In this document: positions 9,055 to 17,791 of the stretch, in pieces
How positions within the stretch are numbered: position 1 is the stretch's first letter
How the letters are laid out: the number at the start of each line of letters is the position of its first letter
Origin: Candidatus Thiovulum imperiosus
Lineage (GTDB): Bacteria; Campylobacterota; Campylobacteria; Campylobacterales; Thiovulaceae
Length of the DNA stretch: 50,230 nt
Assembly: GCA_024281175.1 (NCBI GenBank)
Contig: JAMJTW010000033.1
Coordinates: 1 to 50,230 of the forward strand
Direction of reading: 5' to 3'
The notes under the pieces: generated by a model
What the model was told of the DNA's origin: nothing
Databases searched by the model: none
Seen by the model: the letters and a program-made list of their open reading frames with translations, nothing else
Program-made: the position numbers and the translations under genes

Positions 9055-11256
9055 CTAAATGCCATCTACTGTAATATTTCCAAGAATTTCAAATTTAGAA
9101 GTTGTATCAATTTCTGCATGAGAAAGTACAATAAGGTCTAAATTAAATCTCTCAAATATTTCAGAAAGAGGTCTTCTTATCATTGGGTCTACGATAAGAA
9201 CAACAGGAATAATACCCATCTGAATTAGGTTTGCACTCTCTTTACTAACTGTATCGACGATGAGGTTTATCTCTTTTGCATTTAAATTTAGTTGTCTATA
9301 TCCATCATTTTCAACAACTTTATTTAGTAATCTCTGTTCAACATTCGCTTCAAAAGTTACCAATTTTATTTTTCCATCATCATCTTTATAGAGATTAGAA
9401 ATAGTTCTTGAGAGTCTGGCTCGAACTTGTTCTACTAAAATATCTATACTTTTTGTAACTTCAGCAACATCTGTAATTGCCTCGAGAATTGAGACCATAT
9501 CTGTAACAGGAACTTTCTCATGAAGTAAAGCTCGAAGAACTCTCTGAATTAGACCAACAGAAGCTACTTTTAAAACCTCATCAACAATGATAGGATATTC
9601 AAGTTTCACTTTATCCATAAGAGTCTGTATCTCTTGTCGAGTTAAGAACTCTTCAGCATATTTCTTTACAACTTCAGAAAGGTGTGTAGAAATTACCGTA
9701 GATGGGTCTACAACTGTATACCCATTCATAATTGCTTCCTCTTTCTGGTTCTTCTCAATCCAGATAGCATCAAGTCCAAAAGCTGGTTCTATCGTCTTGT
9801 CTCCAGTAATCTCATCTGTTACCATTCCACTATCCATCGCTAGAAATCGGTCTGGGTCAATTGTGGAGTCTGAAACTTCAACACCCTTAATTAGAATTTG
9901 ATACCCTTTTGGGTTCAGTTGTAAGTTATCTCGAATTCTAACTTGAGGCATTAGAAAACCGAAATCCGTAGCAATTTTTCGTCTCATACTTCGAACCCTA
10001 TCGAGAAGGTCTCCACCTTGGTCATGGTCAGCAAGTTTTATAAGTTGATATCCAAGAGTAAGTTCTAACATCTCCACTTTCAAAATATCTTCAAGAGCTT
10101 TCTGCTCCTCTTTCTGAATTTCAGACTCACTCTTTTTCGGAGGCTTTTTAGAGTTGTAGTAAGCGTTTGTATCTACTAAATCTTCCCCTGTAATTCTGTT
10201 TGAAACTTTATTGATATTCTCAAAGACATCTCCAAGTTCACCTTTCGCATTCTTATTCAACACATACCCAAGAACTAGAAAGAGAATTCCAATTCCACCC
10301 ATTGAAGCAGTTGGAAATCCAGGAACAAGAGCAAAAAGGAACATAATTCCCCCAACCATCATTAGAACTTTATAGTCCCCTCCAAGTTGCTCCACTGAAC
10401 CTTCAGCAAAGTTTCTACCATCTCCAGAAGCTCGAGTGATAATAATACCTGTTGCTGTTGAGAGAATTAGTGCTGGAATTTGAGAGACAAGACCATCTCC
10501 AATTGTAAGTTGTGTAAAAGTTGAAGCACTATCAGAAAGAGTCATATCAAACTGGAAAGCTCCAATTAGAATACCACCAATTATATTTACAATTGTAATG
10601 ATAATACCTGCAACAGCATCACCTTTTACAAACTTACTAGAACCGTCCATTGCTCCATAAAAGTTTGCCTCTTGTAAAATATCAGCTCTCCGTTTTTTTG
10701 CCTCTTTCTCATCAATAAGTCCTGCATTCAAATCAGCATCAATTGCCATCTGTTTTCCAGGCATTGCGTCCAAAGTAAATCTTGCTGCAACTTCAGCAAC
10801 TCTACCTGAACCTTTTGTAATTACCATAAAATTTATAATTACAAGAATTGTGAAGATGATGATACCTATTACAAGATTTCCACCAACTACAAAATCTCCA
10901 AAAGAGGAGATGATTTGACTTACCGCTTCTGTTCCCTCATGTCCATGACTTAAAATCATTCTGGTAGTGGCGATATTAAGTGAAAGCCTAAAGAGAGTGA
11001 TTACTAAAATTAGAGTTGGAAATGTAGTCAAATCTGTCGGTTTTGGAATGTAAATTGCCAAAAGTATTATCAGAATTGAAAAAGATATAGATATTGTTAG
11101 CATAAAATCTAACATACCACTTGGCAAAGGAACTATAATAATGGAAAGAATAGCCATTAGGAATAGCACCATTCCAATATCTTTTGAGTCAGCCACAAGT
11201 TGGAAAATCGGTCGTAAGACCTGTAAGACTGGAGAACTTCTTTTTGCCCTTGCCAA
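9055..11256 (-). CDS. flhA: Flagellar type III export gate protein FlhA
   Basis: 733 residues, the usual FlhA length. The N-terminal half has about eight membrane helices and the conserved FHIPEP cytoplasmic loop (DAMPGKQMAIDADLNAGLID, then RRADILQEANFYGAMDGSSKFVKGD). The C-terminal half is the soluble ring that docks chaperone-substrate complexes. FlhA forms the nonameric export gate and uses proton motive force to export flagellar subunits. The start is TTG at 11256 with GAGGG upstream. It is a single gene, not in a flagellar cluster, as is common in this phylum. With fapA and motA in the same window it shows a motile cell. Confidence 0.97.
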   Translation of the reverse strand: MARAKRSSPVLQVLRPIFQLVADSKDIGMVLFLMAILSIIIVPLPSGMLDFMLTISISFSILIILLAIYIPKPTDLTTFPTLILVITLFRLSLNIATTRMILSHGHEGTEAVSQIISSFGDFVVGGNLVIGIIIFTILVIINFMVITKGSGRVAEVAARFTLDAMPGKQMAIDADLNAGLIDEKEAKKRRADILQEANFYGAMDGSSKFVKGDAVAGIIITIVNIIGGILIGAFQFDMTLSDSASTFTQLTIGDGLVSQIPALILSTATGIIITRASGDGRNFAEGSVEQLGGDYKVLMMVGGIMFLFALVPGFPTASMGGIGILFLVLGYVLNKNAKGELGDVFENINKVSNRITGEDLVDTNAYYNSKKPPKKSESEIQKEEQKALEDILKVEMLELTLGYQLIKLADHDQGGDLLDRVRSMRRKIATDFGFLMPQVRIRDNLQLNPKGYQILIKGVEVSDSTIDPDRFLAMDSGMVTDEITGDKTIEPAFGLDAIWIEKNQKEEAIMNGYTVVDPSTVISTHLSEVVKKYAEEFLTRQEIQTLMDKVKLEYPIIVDEVLKVASVGLIQRVLRALLHEKVPVTDMVSILEAITDVAEVTKSIDILVEQVRARLSRTISNLYKDDDGKIKLVTFEANVEQRLLNKVVENDGYRQLNLNAKEINLIVDTVSKESANLIQMGIIPVVLIVDPMIRRPLSEIFERFNLDLIVLSHAEIDTTSKFEILGNITVDGI

Positions 11257-11362
11257 ATTTCTACCCTCTATTCTTTAAATTCAATTTTACGAAATATTAC
11301 CGAAAAGTTCTAAAACTATTAGAAGCTGGGAATTTTTAAATTCTATTTTGATATTTTTTACT

Positions 11363-11388
11363 AAAGAGTCTAAAATTAGACTCTTTTT
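11363..11388. terminator. Terminator after the yejE-like gene
   Basis: AAGAGTCTAA and TTAGACTCTT form a 10-bp stem with a T6 run on the plus-strand side. It lies directly after the yejE-like stop codon and upstream of flhA. The AGAGTCT core recurs in other terminators of the window (14696-14885, 32110-32131). On the minus strand the T-tract is short (CTCTTTAG), so efficiency there is uncertain. Confidence 0.6.
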
Positions 11389-11390
11389 TC

Positions 11391-12392
11391 TTAAACTGTT
11401 CTACTATCTAAAGCGTCCCGAACTCCATCACCTATAAAAATCAGAGAGACTAAAAGAGTGGAAAGAGTTATAAAAACTGTAATACCAATCCAAGGTGCGT
11501 GAAGATTATTTTTAGCTTGACCCAAAAGTTCTCCAAGAGAAGCACTTTCTACTGGTAGACCAAAACCTAAAAAGTCGAGAGAAGTTAGAGTTACAATTGA
11601 AGAGACAAGTATAAAAGGTAGATAGGTGATAGTTGAAACAAGACTATTTGGAAGAATATGTTTAAATAGAGTTCTACTATCTGAAGCACCTAAAACTTTA
11701 GAAGCACCAATAAATTCAAGATTTCGAGTTTTCAGAACTTCAGCTCTAACAAGGGAAGCAACGGGTATCCAAGAGAAGAGAAGCATAATTCCAAGTAGAG
11801 TCCAGAAGTTTGGAGAGATGAAATCAGAAATTATTATGATGATAAAAAGGATTGGAAGCCCACTCCAAATTTCAATAAATCTCTGACCGAAAAGGTCTAT
11901 ATTTCCTCCAAAATAGCCTTGAACTCCACCAATTACAACTGCAAAAACTATTGTAAAAAAGGTGAGAGCCAAACCAAAAAGAATAGAGATTTGAAGACCG
12001 TAAAGAGTTCTTGCAAAAATATCTCTACCTTTATCATCAGTGCCTAAAATATTTTCTGCTGTTGGAGGCGATGGAGCTGGAGAATTTAGCTCATAATTTA
12101 GAGTATCAAAACTGTATTGAATAGGAGTCCAGACGATAAAACCGTTTTGCTCTATTTTGTCAGATATGTAGATATCTTTATAATCTGTAAAAGTTTCAAA
12201 ATCTCCACCAAATTCTGTTTCATAATAGTCAAAGAAAATTGGAAAGTAGAATTCAGATTTGTAACTTACAATCAGAGGTTTATCATTTGCAATAAAGTTT
12301 GAAAGTAGAGATAGTATAGTGATAGCTATAAAAAACCGTAGAGAAAAGAGGGCTTTTCTATTTTCTCTAAATCTTGAATAGAAACTTTTCAT
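11391..12392 (-). CDS. yejE: YejE/OppC-like ABC transporter inner-membrane permease
   Basis: 333 residues: an N-terminal helix, a periplasmic segment of ~90 residues, the Opp-type LGTDDKGRDIFARTLYG motif, then five helices and the EAA loop (EFIGASKVLGASDSRTLFKHILPNSL) that contacts the ATPase. The ordering and periplasmic insert match YejE, part of the YejABEF peptide/microcin C importer. The frame is open for 18 codons further, but ATG 12392 overlaps the mraY stop as ATGA, which is the better start. Binding protein, second permease and ATPase are not adjacent, so the transporter genes are split. Co-expression with mraY suggests, but does not prove, a link to cell-wall peptide recycling. Confidence 0.8.
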   Translation of the reverse strand: MKSFYSRFRENRKALFSLRFFIAITILSLLSNFIANDKPLIVSYKSEFYFPIFFDYYETEFGGDFETFTDYKDIYISDKIEQNGFIVWTPIQYSFDTLNYELNSPAPSPPTAENILGTDDKGRDIFARTLYGLQISILFGLALTFFTIVFAVVIGGVQGYFGGNIDLFGQRFIEIWSGLPILFIIIIISDFISPNFWTLLGIMLLFSWIPVASLVRAEVLKTRNLEFIGASKVLGASDSRTLFKHILPNSLVSTITYLPFILVSSIVTLTSLDFLGFGLPVESASLGELLGQAKNNLHAPWIGITVFITLSTLLVSLIFIGDGVRDALDSRTV

Positions 12393-13447
12393 CTTATTTT
12401 TATAGAGATTAGAGCGATGAGGTTTGAGAGTAGAGAGACTATCCAAAATCGAACTATTATCTTATTCTCATGCCAGTTTTTCATCTCAAAGTGGTGGTGA
12501 ATTGGTGCCATTAAAAAGACTCTCTTTTTTCGAGTTTTAAAACTTGTAACTTGAATTATTACTGTTACCGCTTCTATTACAAATACAAGACCTATAAGAA
12601 TTAGCAATATCTCGTTTTTTGTAATTAGAGCTATATATCCTAAAAAGCCTCCAACAGCCAAACTTCCAGAGTCTCCCATAAAAACTTCAGCTGGGTGTGA
12701 GTTGTACCAAAGAAAACCTGTTAAAGCACCCATAAGAGCTGTACCAACAATTGCAACTTCTCCAACTTCATAAATGTAAGGCAAGAGTAGATATCCACTT
12801 AAAATTGCATTTCCACTTAGATAGGCAAAAACAGATAGAGAGGCAAGAGCAAATATTGATGGTACTGTTGCTAAACCATCTAAACCATCTGTAAGATTTA
12901 CAGCATTTGAAGAACTTATCATTACTAAAACTCCAAATGGCAAAATGAAAATACCAAAATCAAGAACTGGATTTTTATAAAATGGAACAAAGAGTTCTGT
13001 TGGAAAACTATTATCATAAAGATACCAAACTACAACTCCTGAAAAGAGTATTAGAAGTAATAGTTTCATTTTAGCACTCAAACCACTACTATTTTTCTTT
13101 CCAATTATCTTTCCCAAATCATCTATCATTCCAATTCCTGAAAATAGAATTAGAGTAAAAACTCCTCCAAGAGCATAAACACTTGAAAAGTCTATTGCTA
13201 ATAGCGATGAAAATAGAGTTGCTCCAACAAAAACAGCACCTCCCATTGTTGGTGTTTTACTCTTTTTACTGTGATGCTTAACATCGTCATTAATTGGTTG
13301 TTCAAAATTTTGAGAAGTTGCCCAACGAATAAATTTTGGAATGAAAAATAGAGTTAAAAAGAGAGCTAGAAAAAATGAGAACCCAGCTCGAAATGTAATA
13401 TATTGGAAAATATTTATATCAAAAAGAAGATATAGTTCGTATAGCAT
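12389..13447 (-). CDS. mraY: Phospho-N-acetylmuramoyl-pentapeptide transferase MraY
   Basis: 352 residues with ten membrane helices. MraY transfers phospho-MurNAc-pentapeptide from UDP to undecaprenyl phosphate, making lipid I at the inner membrane. Catalytic motifs are visible: GMIDDLGK (near 104-111), NLTDGLDGLA (near 183-192) and the histidine cluster APIHHHFE (near 317-324). It starts with ATG at 13447. Downstream it is translationally coupled (ATGA) to a yejE-like permease rather than to murD as in many bacteria. Upstream lies a MITE-like repeat. Confidence 0.97.
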   Translation of the reverse strand: MLYELYLLFDINIFQYITFRAGFSFFLALFLTLFFIPKFIRWATSQNFEQPINDDVKHHSKKSKTPTMGGAVFVGATLFSSLLAIDFSSVYALGGVFTLILFSGIGMIDDLGKIIGKKNSSGLSAKMKLLLLILFSGVVVWYLYDNSFPTELFVPFYKNPVLDFGIFILPFGVLVMISSSNAVNLTDGLDGLATVPSIFALASLSVFAYLSGNAILSGYLLLPYIYEVGEVAIVGTALMGALTGFLWYNSHPAEVFMGDSGSLAVGGFLGYIALITKNEILLILIGLVFVIEAVTVIIQVTSFKTRKKRVFLMAPIHHHFEMKNWHENKIIVRFWIVSLLSNLIALISIKIR

Positions 13448-13786
13448 ATATTAAACCCACTTTCTCATAATTCTAACATTTAAAAACTTCTTTGTTGCAA
13501 TACGAAAGTTTCGAACTTTGAGACTGAACAAGTTCGAAATGACGATTTTTTCCTCTTTTTTGTCATTTCGAAATGAGCATAGCGATTGAGAAATCTTGAA
13601 AATATCAAAGATTTCTCACCTAAAGGGTTCGAAATGACATATAAGTTGTTAAAGTATAAAATACTCTATTTGGTCACTCCCCGAACTTTTTCAAAACCTA
13701 AATTCTTTCTAAAAATCATTTCTTGAAATTTCCCAAAACTATTTTTAGAGATAGTTTCTATAAAATTCCAATAAAAAGGTAGTAGT
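13448..13786. other. Intergenic region with promoters and a palindromic element
   Basis: 339 bases without a gene. It holds the mraY leader (minus), the palindromic element annotated at 13520-13681, and the leader of the LRV gene including a likely Shine-Dalgarno (AAAAGGTAG) before its TTG start. Nothing else is recognisable. Confidence 0.5.
13520..13681. mobile_element. MITE-like palindromic element, copy A
   Basis: The right end CTATTTGGTCACTCCC (13666-13681) is one base off the inverted end of copy C. The left end is degenerate (GAGACTGAACAA at 13520). The interior carries the shared palindromic core: GTCATTTCGAAATGAG, GAGAAATCT, AGATTTCTCACC, GGGTTCGAAATGACA. No reading frame inside. Copy B at 14714 is its mirror image on the far side of the LRV cassette. 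Confidence 0.65.
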
Positions 13787-14353
13787 TTGACTAAAGAAGA
13801 AGCCGTAGAGCTTTTAACGAATAAAAATTTAGAGATAGGAAAAGTTGAAGAGATTTTTAAAGATTTCAGAGATGATAAAGATGTTGTTGGACAAGTTGCT
13901 ATGAATTTGAGTCTCAAAACTTCTGTTTATGACAGGGAGCAGGGAAAGAGTGAGGCGATGGAGAGAATTCTTATAGAGCTTTCAAAGGCGGAAGATATGG
14001 GAAGTCGATGGGCAGTGGCAAAAAATCCACAAACTCCAGTTGAGGTTTTAAAAGTATTGGCAACAGATAGAATAAATTTGGTGAGAGCATTAGTTGCTAC
14101 AAATCCGAAAACTCCAGTTGAGTTTCTTGAAAAGTTCTTTTCAGAGGAGAAGATAGTTCGAGATGGTCTATCAGGAAATCCATCAACACCTCAAAAAATA
14201 TTGAAAACTCTCTCTGATGATAGAGACAAAATGGTTCGACTTCGAGTTGCTGAAAATCCATCTACTTCTGATGAGGTTCTTAGAAGACTTTTAAAAGATG
14301 ATAGTCCAGATGTAGTTAGAGCTTCTGAAATACGATTAGGAGAAAATAGTTGA
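13787..14353 (+). CDS. Leucine-rich-repeat-variant (LRV)-like repeat protein
   Basis: 188 residues. From about residue 78 it has four to five repeats of roughly 24 residues with the pattern A-x-NP-x-T-P-x-x-x-L-x-x-L-x-x-D-x-x-x-x-V-R. Examples are AKNPQTPVEVLKVLA, ATNPKTPVEFLEKFF, SGNPSTPQKILKTLS and AENPSTSDEVLRRLL. This is the LRV/HEAT-like alpha-solenoid repeat, a binding scaffold with no enzymatic function of its own. The N-terminal ~75 residues are helical and unassigned. The start is TTG at 13787 after AAAAGGTAG. The stop overlaps the next gene (TTGA). The pair is enclosed by inverted MITE-like elements, so it may be a mobile or recently acquired cassette. Confidence 0.7.
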   Translation: MTKEEAVELLTNKNLEIGKVEEIFKDFRDDKDVVGQVAMNLSLKTSVYDREQGKSEAMERILIELSKAEDMGSRWAVAKNPQTPVEVLKVLATDRINLVRALVATNPKTPVEFLEKFFSEEKIVRDGLSGNPSTPQKILKTLSDDRDKMVRLRVAENPSTSDEVLRRLLKDDSPDVVRASEIRLGENS

Positions 14354-14697
14354 AAAAGCACAAAGAGGAAGAGCAGTCACCATACAGTGGTATTGAAAAA
14401 CAACTTCTAAACACTTTCTTCGCTGGAGTTTACATTTCAGCAAAAGAGCTTGTTCTAATTGGTAGAGAGTTGGAATTAGGTGAATTCTCCATGAAAAATA
14501 GAGAGCTTCTTCTGAAGCAACTTTTCACAAAAGCCCATTCTGAAAAGAGAGTTCCAAAACTTTTTGCAAAACTTGAAAACTTGGTAGAGGATAGAAATAG
14601 AGAGTATGCAAAGTTACTTCAAAAATATCCAAATAGCCGAAATGCTTTAATGCCTCTAATTCAAAAATCTCACGCAACCAAAAGAGTTTTAAGATAA
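14350..14697 (+). CDS. Hypothetical small helical protein coupled to the LRV protein
   Basis: 115 residues, charged and predicted all-helical, with no signal peptide or membrane segment and no family I recognise. Its TTG start overlaps the stop of the LRV gene (TTGA), so both are made from one message and probably act together. Codon use resembles the neighbours. An AAAGAGAGTCT terminator arm follows at once, interrupted by a MITE-like element. Confidence 0.6.
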   Translation: MKKHKEEEQSPYSGIEKQLLNTFFAGVYISAKELVLIGRELELGEFSMKNRELLLKQLFTKAHSEKRVPKLFAKLENLVEDRNREYAKLLQKYPNSRNALMPLIQKSHATKRVLR

Positions 14698-14885
14698 AGA
14701 GAGTCTTTTTTTAGGGACTGACCAAATAGAGTATTTTTATACTTTAACAACTTATATGTCATTTTGAACCCTTTTGGGTGAGAAATCTTGGATATTTTCA
14801 AGATTTCTCAATCGCTACGCTCATATCGAAATGACAAGAGTGGAATAAGTCTATTTTGTCACTTTCTTTTTCTTAGACTCTCTTT
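14696..14885. terminator. Bidirectional terminator stem split by an inserted element
   Basis: AAAGAGAGTCT (14696-14706, followed by T7) and its perfect complement AGACTCTCTTT (14875-14885, preceded by a T-rich run) lie between the convergent LRV cassette and sbcC. Without the intervening 14714-14866 element they would make an 11-bp stem with a T-rich loop, like the other AGAGTCT terminators in the window. The loop now contains the whole MITE-like palindrome. Confidence 0.6.
14714..14866. mobile_element. MITE-like palindromic element, copy B
   Basis: It begins with GGGACTGACCAAATAG, identical to the left end of copy C, and ends with a worn inverted end (CTATTTTGTCACTTTC). The core has GTCATTTTGAACCC, GGGTGAGAAATCTT, AAGATTTCTCA and TATCGAAATGACA as nested inverted repeats. 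It carries no gene. It is oriented opposite to copy A, with the matching 25-40 bases of each element facing the cassette. Confidence 0.75.
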
Positions 14886-14894
14886 GGTAATCCC

Positions 14895-17783
14895 CTAATT
14901 TCGATTTGGAAAGAGTATTTCACTTTTTCCATTTCCAACTTTTTTGATATGTATTTGAGTTGGAATTCTCTCTTTAAGAGCTTTAACATGTGAGATTACA
15001 CATACTGTTTTTCCGCTATTTTGAAGTGAATTTAGAGCTGACAAGACAATTTCCAAACTATTTTCATCTAAAGTTCCAAAACCCTCATCTAAAAAAAGTG
15101 AATTTATCTCAACTTTACTACTTGCTAAATCAGAAAGAGCTAATGCTAAAGAGAGACTTACAAGAAAGGTTTCACCACCAGAAAGAGTATTTATTCCTCT
15201 GCGATTTCCAGAGAGATATAGGTCGGAAATCTCAATTTCCAAAACTCCCTCTTTTAAATCGAGTTGGTATCTATCTGTAAGTTTTGAGAGATGTCTATTT
15301 GCAAGAGAGACAAGAGATTTTAGAGTTATCTCTTGAGCAAATTTCTGAAATTTATCTCCTTTTGCTGAACCGATAAGTTCATTCAAACGACTCCATTTTT
15401 GAAATTCCTTTTCCAGAAACTCAAGTTTTCGGTTCTCTTTCTGAAATCTATTTCTATTTTCATCACTCTTTTGAAGTTCCAACTCGATAGAACCTATCTC
15501 TCTATCTAATTCAGAACTCTTTTTTGAAAACTTCTCTTTTCGATTTTCCAAAATTTCCAAATTCTGCTCTACTGGAACTACTAAATTTTGGAATTCTGCT
15601 AAAGTTTTTGAATAATTTTCCTCTTGAAAACTAACTTTCTCTCTCAATTTTATAAATTCAACTCTTCTATTTTCAAAATCCTCTTTCTGAATTTGAAGCT
15701 CTTTTCGATATTTTTCTATCTCTCCAGAAAATATCTTGTTTCGAGTTGCAACTTCTTTTGAAACCTCATCTCTCTTCTCTGCTATCTCTTTAGAAATTTC
15801 TGAAATCTCTTTTGAAACTCTATCTATCTCCAAAACTCTATATTTTCTCTTTTCTACTAAATTTGAGAATTTTGAATTTGTCAATTCTAAATCTCTTTTC
15901 CAAAGTTGAATCTCCTCTCTCTTCTTTTTCAAAATTTGAAGAGATTCCAAGTTTGGAGACAATTTGTAAAAGAGAAACTCTTTTTTAATAGAAGTTTCCA
16001 AATTTAAAATTTCACTTTTCAAAAGCTCTAAATTTTTTCTCTTTTCAAATTCGATTTCACCAGCCTGATACTCTTTTCTACTCTCTTCCAATTTGATTTC
16101 CAACTCTTTTTGAAAAGATATTCTTGAAAGAAGTTCAGACTTTGAAATTTCAGAGATTTGGAGAGAATCTAACTCCATTTTCACTTTCTCAAATTTAGTT
16201 TCAAATCTGCTCTTTTCTAAAATTTGGTTTTGAAGCTCATTTTGAGAATCTCGTAATCTCTTTTCACTCTTTTTTAAAGCCTTTTCAGTTTCAGAAATAT
16301 TTGGAGTTTCATGGAAAATATGTTTTGTAGAACCACAAAGAGGACAAGGTTCTCCATCTTTCAACTTTGCTCTATCATCTTCATACTTTGCAATGAGAAG
16401 TTCCAGTTCTCTTTTTTGAGAAAGTTGGGAAACAAGTTCAGAAAATTCCAACTCCTCTTTTCGAAGTTCTGAAGTTCTCTCTACCAATTTTGAAATCTCT
16501 ATTTCCAAAATCTCTTTTTCAGGAAGTAATTTCTCAAATTTCTCTATATTTTGTAATTTCAGTTGTAAATCTAAAATATCTTCTCTACTATTTTCAAGTT
16601 TTGAAATATCTTCTCTAAGTTTTTCTAAATTTGGAACAGCTTTTAAAAGAGAATCTTCCAATTTCTGAAACTTTTCAGCTTTTTCACTCCAATTTTGAAA
16701 GTTGCTTTCCAAAAGAGAGTAGTTTTCAAGAAGTTTCTCAAATTTACTATTTTCAGAAAGTAAAACTTGAAGAGTTTTTAGTTCAAATTCTAAATTTTGA
16801 AGTTCAGATTCTAAGTTTTGGAAACTTTTCTTAAAATTTTGAAGTTCAGATTCTGAAATCTGAAATCTGTTTTCTAAAAATTGAACTCTTTTTCTATTTT
16901 CAGAAATGTTTCTATCTAAAATTTGGGCTTGTTCTAATTTCTCTATTTCCTGTTTGTAAAATTCTACAAATTTTAGAAATTTATCTTCTTGGAAACTATC
17001 TATTTTTTGAGAAGTTTCAGTAATCTCTTTTTCAAATTTTTTTAAATCGGAACTTTTGGAGAGATAGAGTTTTAAACTCTCTATCTCTTTTTGAACCTCA
17101 TCAACATTTAATTCTCTTTTTTGAGCTTCAATTTCAATTTTTCTCTTTTCAAAATTCTCTCTATCTTCAGAACTTAAAATATCTATTTTTGAAACTATCT
17201 CTTTTAAAACTGCTCGTTCTCTCTCAACTTCTCTACTCTTTTCAAAAACTTTTATAGAGATAGTTCTATAAATTGTCGTATCTGTCATCTGTTCAAGTAG
17301 AGACGCTTTCTCATTTCTATCAGCTTTCAAAAAAGTATCAAAAGAGCCTTGAGCTAAAAGTATCGATTTTGTAAATCTGCTGAAATTTAGTCCAACTATC
17401 TCTTCAACTTTTATTGGAACGCTCTTTTTACCGCTCTCCAAAATATTTCCATCTGAACTCAGTTCCATTTTTGCAGTTTGAAACTTACCGCTTTTCGACC
17501 TCTTTTGAGAGTAGCTACTTACAAAAATCTCTCTTTTCACTTCAAACCAAACTTCTGATGAGGTCTCATTTGTTCCTCGACTCATCAAATCATTTGCTTG
17601 AGAAAGTCGTGGAGTCTCTCCATAAAGTGCTACTGAAATTGCATCTAAAACTGTTGTCTTTCCAGAACCTGTCTCTCCTGTAATTGCAAAAATACCATCT
17701 CGAAAATAGGAGTCTTGAAAGTCGATACTGTTTTCACCTCGCAAAGAGTTCACATTCTTTGTAATCAGTTTTAAAATCTTCAA
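14895..17783 (-). CDS. sbcC: SbcC/Rad50-like ATPase of the SbcCD nuclease
   Basis: 962 residues. It has Walker A GETGSGKTT (near 35-43), long coiled coils, a zinc hook CPLCG (near residue 478) at the turn, then the ABC signature LSGGET (near 870) and Walker B SLFLDEGFGTLD. SbcC is the SMC-like clamp of SbcCD, which cleaves DNA hairpins and trims blocked ends. The start is TTG with AGGAG at ideal spacing. The partner nuclease SbcD usually sits just upstream; here the upstream gene is a glycosyltransferase, 8 bases away, so sbcD must be elsewhere. Many Ser/Lys/Glu codons reflect the coiled coil. Confidence 0.92.
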   Translation of the reverse strand: MKILKLITKNVNSLRGENSIDFQDSYFRDGIFAITGETGSGKTTVLDAISVALYGETPRLSQANDLMSRGTNETSSEVWFEVKREIFVSSYSQKRSKSGKFQTAKMELSSDGNILESGKKSVPIKVEEIVGLNFSRFTKSILLAQGSFDTFLKADRNEKASLLEQMTDTTIYRTISIKVFEKSREVERERAVLKEIVSKIDILSSEDRENFEKRKIEIEAQKRELNVDEVQKEIESLKLYLSKSSDLKKFEKEITETSQKIDSFQEDKFLKFVEFYKQEIEKLEQAQILDRNISENRKRVQFLENRFQISESELQNFKKSFQNLESELQNLEFELKTLQVLLSENSKFEKLLENYSLLESNFQNWSEKAEKFQKLEDSLLKAVPNLEKLREDISKLENSREDILDLQLKLQNIEKFEKLLPEKEILEIEISKLVERTSELRKEELEFSELVSQLSQKRELELLIAKYEDDRAKLKDGEPCPLCGSTKHIFHETPNISETEKALKKSEKRLRDSQNELQNQILEKSRFETKFEKVKMELDSLQISEISKSELLSRISFQKELEIKLEESRKEYQAGEIEFEKRKNLELLKSEILNLETSIKKEFLFYKLSPNLESLQILKKKREEIQLWKRDLELTNSKFSNLVEKRKYRVLEIDRVSKEISEISKEIAEKRDEVSKEVATRNKIFSGEIEKYRKELQIQKEDFENRRVEFIKLREKVSFQEENYSKTLAEFQNLVVPVEQNLEILENRKEKFSKKSSELDREIGSIELELQKSDENRNRFQKENRKLEFLEKEFQKWSRLNELIGSAKGDKFQKFAQEITLKSLVSLANRHLSKLTDRYQLDLKEGVLEIEISDLYLSGNRRGINTLSGGETFLVSLSLALALSDLASSKVEINSLFLDEGFGTLDENSLEIVLSALNSLQNSGKTVCVISHVKALKERIPTQIHIKKVGNGKSEILFPNRN

Positions 17784-17791
17784 AACTTCTC

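Noticed and set aside
12393-12446. N-terminal extension of the yejE-like permease
   Set aside because: The extra 18 codons lie inside mraY; ATG 12392 overlaps the mraY stop as ATGA, the coupling pattern used throughout the window.
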